Shown one piece after another: positions 4,997 through 7,408 of a stretch of 7,408 bases of DNA (positions within the stretch are counted from its first letter, which is position 1; every line of letters begins with the position of its first letter). Both the position numbers and the translations under genes were made by a program. The stretch lies in assembly GCA_938049075.1 (NCBI GenBank), contig CALICZ010000043.1, positions 1 to 7,408 of the forward strand, in the 5' to 3' direction. The notes under the pieces are model-generated. The model had not been told where the DNA came from and searched no databases. It was given only the letters and a program-made list of their open reading frames with translations. This stretch comes from an uncultured Candidatus Saccharibacteria bacterium. Its GTDB lineage: Bacteria > Patescibacteriota > Saccharimonadia > Saccharimonadales > Saccharimonadaceae.

Positions 4997-5075
4997 CTCC
5001 ATCAGATGAAGTGATGGGGGTGGAGCTGATACAAAGAAGGTGAGTTCTTATGATTTAAATCACTCTCTCCACCCC
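4997..5075 (+). promoter_or_regulatory. Two mutually exclusive stems upstream of gyrB; possible terminator or attenuator
   Basis: Stem A pairs 4997-5004 with 5012-5019 (one G-U pair, loop GATGAAG). Stem B pairs GGGGTGGAG 5017-5025 exactly with CTCCACCCC 5067-5075 across a 41-base loop that holds a smaller AAGAA/TTCTT hairpin (5034-5038/5045-5049). The stems share 5017-5019, so they compete. Stem B is followed by TGTTATTTTCG, a poor T-run, so it may end the membrane-protein transcript. If gyrB is instead transcribed from the promoter near 5105, these stems are not in its mRNA. Confidence 0.4.
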
Positions 5076-5080
5076 TGTTA

Positions 5081-5110
5081 TTTTCGCTGCCTCGGCGATT
5101 ATGATACAAT
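5081..5110 (+). promoter_or_regulatory. Candidate gyrB promoter
   Basis: TACAAT (5105-5110), within TTATGATACAAT, is the best -10 candidate; TTTTCG (5081-5086) with an 18-base spacer is a weak -35. The mRNA would begin near 5117 and have a leader of about 40 bases carrying the gyrB ribosome binding site. Confidence 0.4.
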
Positions 5111-5157
5111 AAGGTGCGTGTAATGTAACCCGAATGACCTAATAGTGAGGGAAATGA

Positions 5158-7146
5158 ATGAACAAACAAGTAGATAATGGATCGTATGACGGTTCGCAAA
5201 TTCAGGTGCTCGAGGGTCTCGAGCCAGTCCGCAAGCGCCCGGGGATGTATATTGGTAGCACGGGCTATGATGGCGTGCACCACTTGATTAAGGAGATTGC
5301 TGATAACTCCATCGATGAAGCGATTGCCGGCTATGCCTCGCGCGTCGATGTGCGTATCTTGGCCGATGGTGGCCTGATGGTGACGGACAACGGGCGCGGT
5401 ATCCCGGTAGATAAGCACCCCAAGACTGGCCTGAGCACGCTCGAGACAGTGCTGACGGTGCTGCACGCTGGTGGTAAGTTTGGTGGCGGTGGCTACAAGG
5501 TGTCGTCTGGTTTGCACGGTGTGGGCTCGAGCGTGGTTAATGCGCTATCGAGTCGCCTCGTGGCTGAGGTGGTGCGCAAAGGACGCCTCCATCGGATTGA
5601 ATTTGAGCGTGGCCATACTACTGTACCGCTCAAGAATAAGGGCAAAACCGACCGGCCTGACGGTACGACGATTATCTTCTATCCCGACCCAACCATATTC
5701 AAAGAGACAGTCGACTTCGACTATAAGTGGGTGGTACACTACCTTCGCCACCAAGCTTACCTCACGAAAGGCGTCTACACCACTGTGTATGATGAGCGCA
5801 CCAAGCAGCGCCAGGCCTTTTACTTCGAGGGAGGGATTCGCAGTTATGTCAAGAACCTCAACGTTGGTAAAGATGTGCTGAGCGACGATGTCTTTTATGT
5901 GGAGAAGCAGGTCGAGGACTCAATGATCGAGGTGGCAGTGCAATACAACGATACCTACGTCGAGACCGTCCGGCCCTTCGCCAACAACGTGCTGACCCCT
6001 GATGGTGGGACACACCTTGTGGGCTTTCGCGCAGCGATGACCCGCGTCATCAATGACTATGCGCGCAAGAACGGTCTCCTCAAAGAGAAGGATGACAACC
6101 TTTCGGGTGATGACATCCGCGAGGGGCTCACCGCCGTTATCCTCGTCAAGCTGCCCGACCCGCAGTTTGAGGGCCAAACCAAGAATAAACTTGGTAACCC
6201 CGAGGTGCGGCGTTACGTTGACCAAGTAATGAGCGAGTATTTCTCGTACTATCTAGAAGAAAATCCGGCGGTGGCCAAGAAGATCGTTGGCAAGGCGACG
6301 TTAGCTGCCCGAGCTCGCAAGGCTGCCCGAGCGGCGCGTGATACCGTGATCCGCAAAGGGGCGCTTGATGGCGCAAGCCTGCCAGGCAAGCTGGCCGACT
6401 GCTCCAGCAAAAATCCCGAAGAGTGTGAGCTCTACATCGTGGAGGGTGACTCAGCTGGTGGCTCAGCCAAGACTGGGCGCGACAGTCGTACTCAGGCTAT
6501 CTTGCCACTGCGTGGTAAGGTGCTCAACACCGAGCGTGCTCGCCTCGACAAAATGTACGCCAACCGTGAGATCCTCAGCCTCATCAAGGGCATGGGCGTG
6601 GGGATTGGTGACACCTTCGACATCAAGGGGCTGCGCTATAACCGTATTATCATCATGACTGATGCCGATGTCGATGGCAGCCACATTGCCACACTGCTCA
6701 TGACCTTCTTCTTCCGTTACATGCAGCCAGTTGTGGAAGCAGGACATATTTATTTGGCCAAGCCACCTCTGTTCAAGCTCCGTCTCTCGGGCAACAAGCA
6801 AGAATATATTTACAACGAAGAAGCTCTCGAGGCCTACTACGATGAGCAGATTGCAGCACGCAAGGCTCGTGGGGTAGAGATAGACCCAAGCGAACCCCGC
6901 ATCAAACAAGCTGGCCTGAGTGAGTCCGCTCTGCAACGCTACAAGGGTCTGGGTGAGATGGATGCCGACCAGCTGTGGGAGACGACGATGAACCCCGAGC
7001 ACCGCGTGCTCGTGCAAGTCCAGTTGGAGGATGCTGAGCGTGCCGACGCAATCTTCACCAAGCTAATGGGCAACGAAGTAAGCGTGCGCAAGAACTTCAT
7101 CCAGGCCAACGCTGCAAAGGTCAGCCTAGAGGAGCTTGATATCTAA
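5158..7146 (+). CDS. gyrB: DNA gyrase subunit B
   Basis: GyrB provides the ATPase and part of the DNA-cleavage core of DNA gyrase, which introduces negative supercoils as an A2B2 tetramer. The 662-residue product has the GHKL ATPase domain first: KEIADNSIDEA at 45-55 (general base Glu46, Mg-binding Asn50), TDNGRGIP at 76-83, GGKFGGGGYKVSSGLHGVG at 105-123, and the QTK loop at 340-342. The TOPRIM domain follows: EGDSAGGSA at 429-437 (Glu429), PLRGKVLN at 450-457 and DADVDGSHI at 502-510 (Asp502, Asp504 metal ligands). YKGLGEM is at 595-601 and the C-terminus reads NAAKVSLEELDI. Length and lack of the extra C-terminal insert of enterobacterial GyrB point to the short Gram-positive-like form. 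Ala511 replaces the Arg usual in SHIRTLL. The start is set by GAGG at 5147-5150, seven bases before ATG; the overlapping ATG at 5154 leads to a stop. gyrA follows after 21 bases. ParE is the alternative, but gyrA adjacency favours GyrB. Confidence 0.97.
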   Translation: MNKQVDNGSYDGSQIQVLEGLEPVRKRPGMYIGSTGYDGVHHLIKEIADNSIDEAIAGYASRVDVRILADGGLMVTDNGRGIPVDKHPKTGLSTLETVLTVLHAGGKFGGGGYKVSSGLHGVGSSVVNALSSRLVAEVVRKGRLHRIEFERGHTTVPLKNKGKTDRPDGTTIIFYPDPTIFKETVDFDYKWVVHYLRHQAYLTKGVYTTVYDERTKQRQAFYFEGGIRSYVKNLNVGKDVLSDDVFYVEKQVEDSMIEVAVQYNDTYVETVRPFANNVLTPDGGTHLVGFRAAMTRVINDYARKNGLLKEKDDNLSGDDIREGLTAVILVKLPDPQFEGQTKNKLGNPEVRRYVDQVMSEYFSYYLEENPAVAKKIVGKATLAARARKAARAARDTVIRKGALDGASLPGKLADCSSKNPEECELYIVEGDSAGGSAKTGRDSRTQAILPLRGKVLNTERARLDKMYANREILSLIKGMGVGIGDTFDIKGLRYNRIIIMTDADVDGSHIATLLMTFFFRYMQPVVEAGHIYLAKPPLFKLRLSGNKQEYIYNEEALEAYYDEQIAARKARGVEIDPSEPRIKQAGLSESALQRYKGLGEMDADQLWETTMNPEHRVLVQVQLEDAERADAIFTKLMGNEVSVRKNFIQANAAKVSLEELDI

Positions 7147-7167
7147 TCTATGAACGAGGAACATACA

Positions 7168-7408
7168 ATGCAGCCAGAAGATAACCAACCAACCACCCCA
7201 GCTACCATACCTGACCAGAGCCACTCGCGCAGTGTGGAGGTCCGTACCGTCGAGGACGTGATGGAGGATAACTTCCTGCGCTATTCGATGTCGGTCATTG
7301 TCGACCGCGCGCTGCCTGATGTGCGTGATGGCATGAAGCCTGTCCATCGTCGCATCGTCTATGTGATGGACAAGATGGGCATCGGCCCAACGTCCAAGAC
7401 GATCAAGA
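7168..7408 (+). CDS. gyrA: DNA gyrase subunit A, first 80 codons (runs off right edge)
   Basis: GyrA carries the catalytic tyrosine and the DNA-wrapping domain of gyrase. The visible part has a short polar leader (residues 1-30), then the conserved winged-helix entry MEDNFLRYSMSVIVDRALP, DVRDGMKPVHRRIVYVMDKMG and PTSKTIK. The quinolone-resistance region and the catalytic Tyr lie beyond the edge. ATG at 7168 is preferred because GAGGA at 7156-7160 lies seven bases before it; an in-frame ATG at 7150, four bases after the gyrB stop, would add six residues but has no well-spaced binding site. The 21-base gap and shared strand make gyrBA one operon. ParC shares this N-terminal motif, but the gyrB context supports GyrA. 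Confidence 0.95.
   Translation, partial: MQPEDNQPTTPATIPDQSHSRSVEVRTVEDVMEDNFLRYSMSVIVDRALPDVRDGMKPVHRRIVYVMDKMGIGPTSKTIK

Noticed and set aside
7150..7167. Earlier ATG for gyrA
   Set aside because: The nearest purine-rich sequence is 15 bases away; the ATG at 7168 has GAGGA at seven bases.
1..7408. CRISPR array, insertion sequence, tRNA genes or phage genes
   Set aside because: No regularly spaced direct repeats, transposase motifs, GTTCRANNC-type T-arms outside the tmRNA region, or phage-like proteins were seen.

Overview
The window holds the 5' part of a competence-type AAA+ ATPase gene (comM/yifB, minus strand), a complete tmRNA gene (ssrA), about 1.1 kb of gene-poor DNA rich in inverted repeats, three small membrane-protein genes of unknown function, a complete gyrB and the first 80 codons of gyrA. 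I infer a bacterium with a small genome, and by the general look of GyrB (short Gram-positive-type architecture, gyrB-gyrA adjacency) and of the Ala/Thr/Lys-rich orphan membrane proteins a member of the Patescibacteria/CPR, perhaps Saccharibacteria (TM7). That placement is a judgement from memory of protein style, not from any search.

Layout. 1-878 (-): ComM/YifB N-terminal 292 residues, with the Walker A motif, running off the left edge. 879-1145: divergent promoter region with a palindrome. 1146-1549 (+): tmRNA, recognised from its 5' end, its CCA-ending 3' end, the paired acceptor and helix 2, and a tag reading frame that starts at a GCA resume codon and ends in ...ALAA-stop; an extended -10 box lies just upstream and an intrinsic terminator just downstream. 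1686-1718: a second, very strong hairpin with T-runs on both strands. 1719-2033: AT-rich, A-tract-rich, no convincing gene. 2034-2192 (+): a possible 52-residue membrane peptide with an excellent Shine-Dalgarno sequence. 2193-2725: no convincing protein gene, but a promoter-like pair followed by a dense series of hairpins, some mutually exclusive, which is the best candidate here for an undescribed structured RNA or switch. 2726-4964 (+): a four-helix membrane protein followed by two tandem paralogous polytopic membrane proteins. 4965-5157: gyrB leader region with two mutually exclusive stems. 5158-7146 (+): gyrB. 7168-7408 (+): gyrA, partial.

How it works together. gyrB and gyrA form a typical operon (21-base gap) for the A2B2 DNA gyrase. 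The three membrane-protein genes lie 35 and 41 bases apart and are probably co-transcribed; nothing in the sequence ties them to gyrase. tmRNA is a monocistronic unit with its own promoter and terminator. Two genes (comM and the gene at 2726) appear to have -10 boxes so close to ATG that their mRNAs would be essentially leaderless, while the small ORF, the paralogue pair, gyrB and gyrA all carry clear Shine-Dalgarno sequences.
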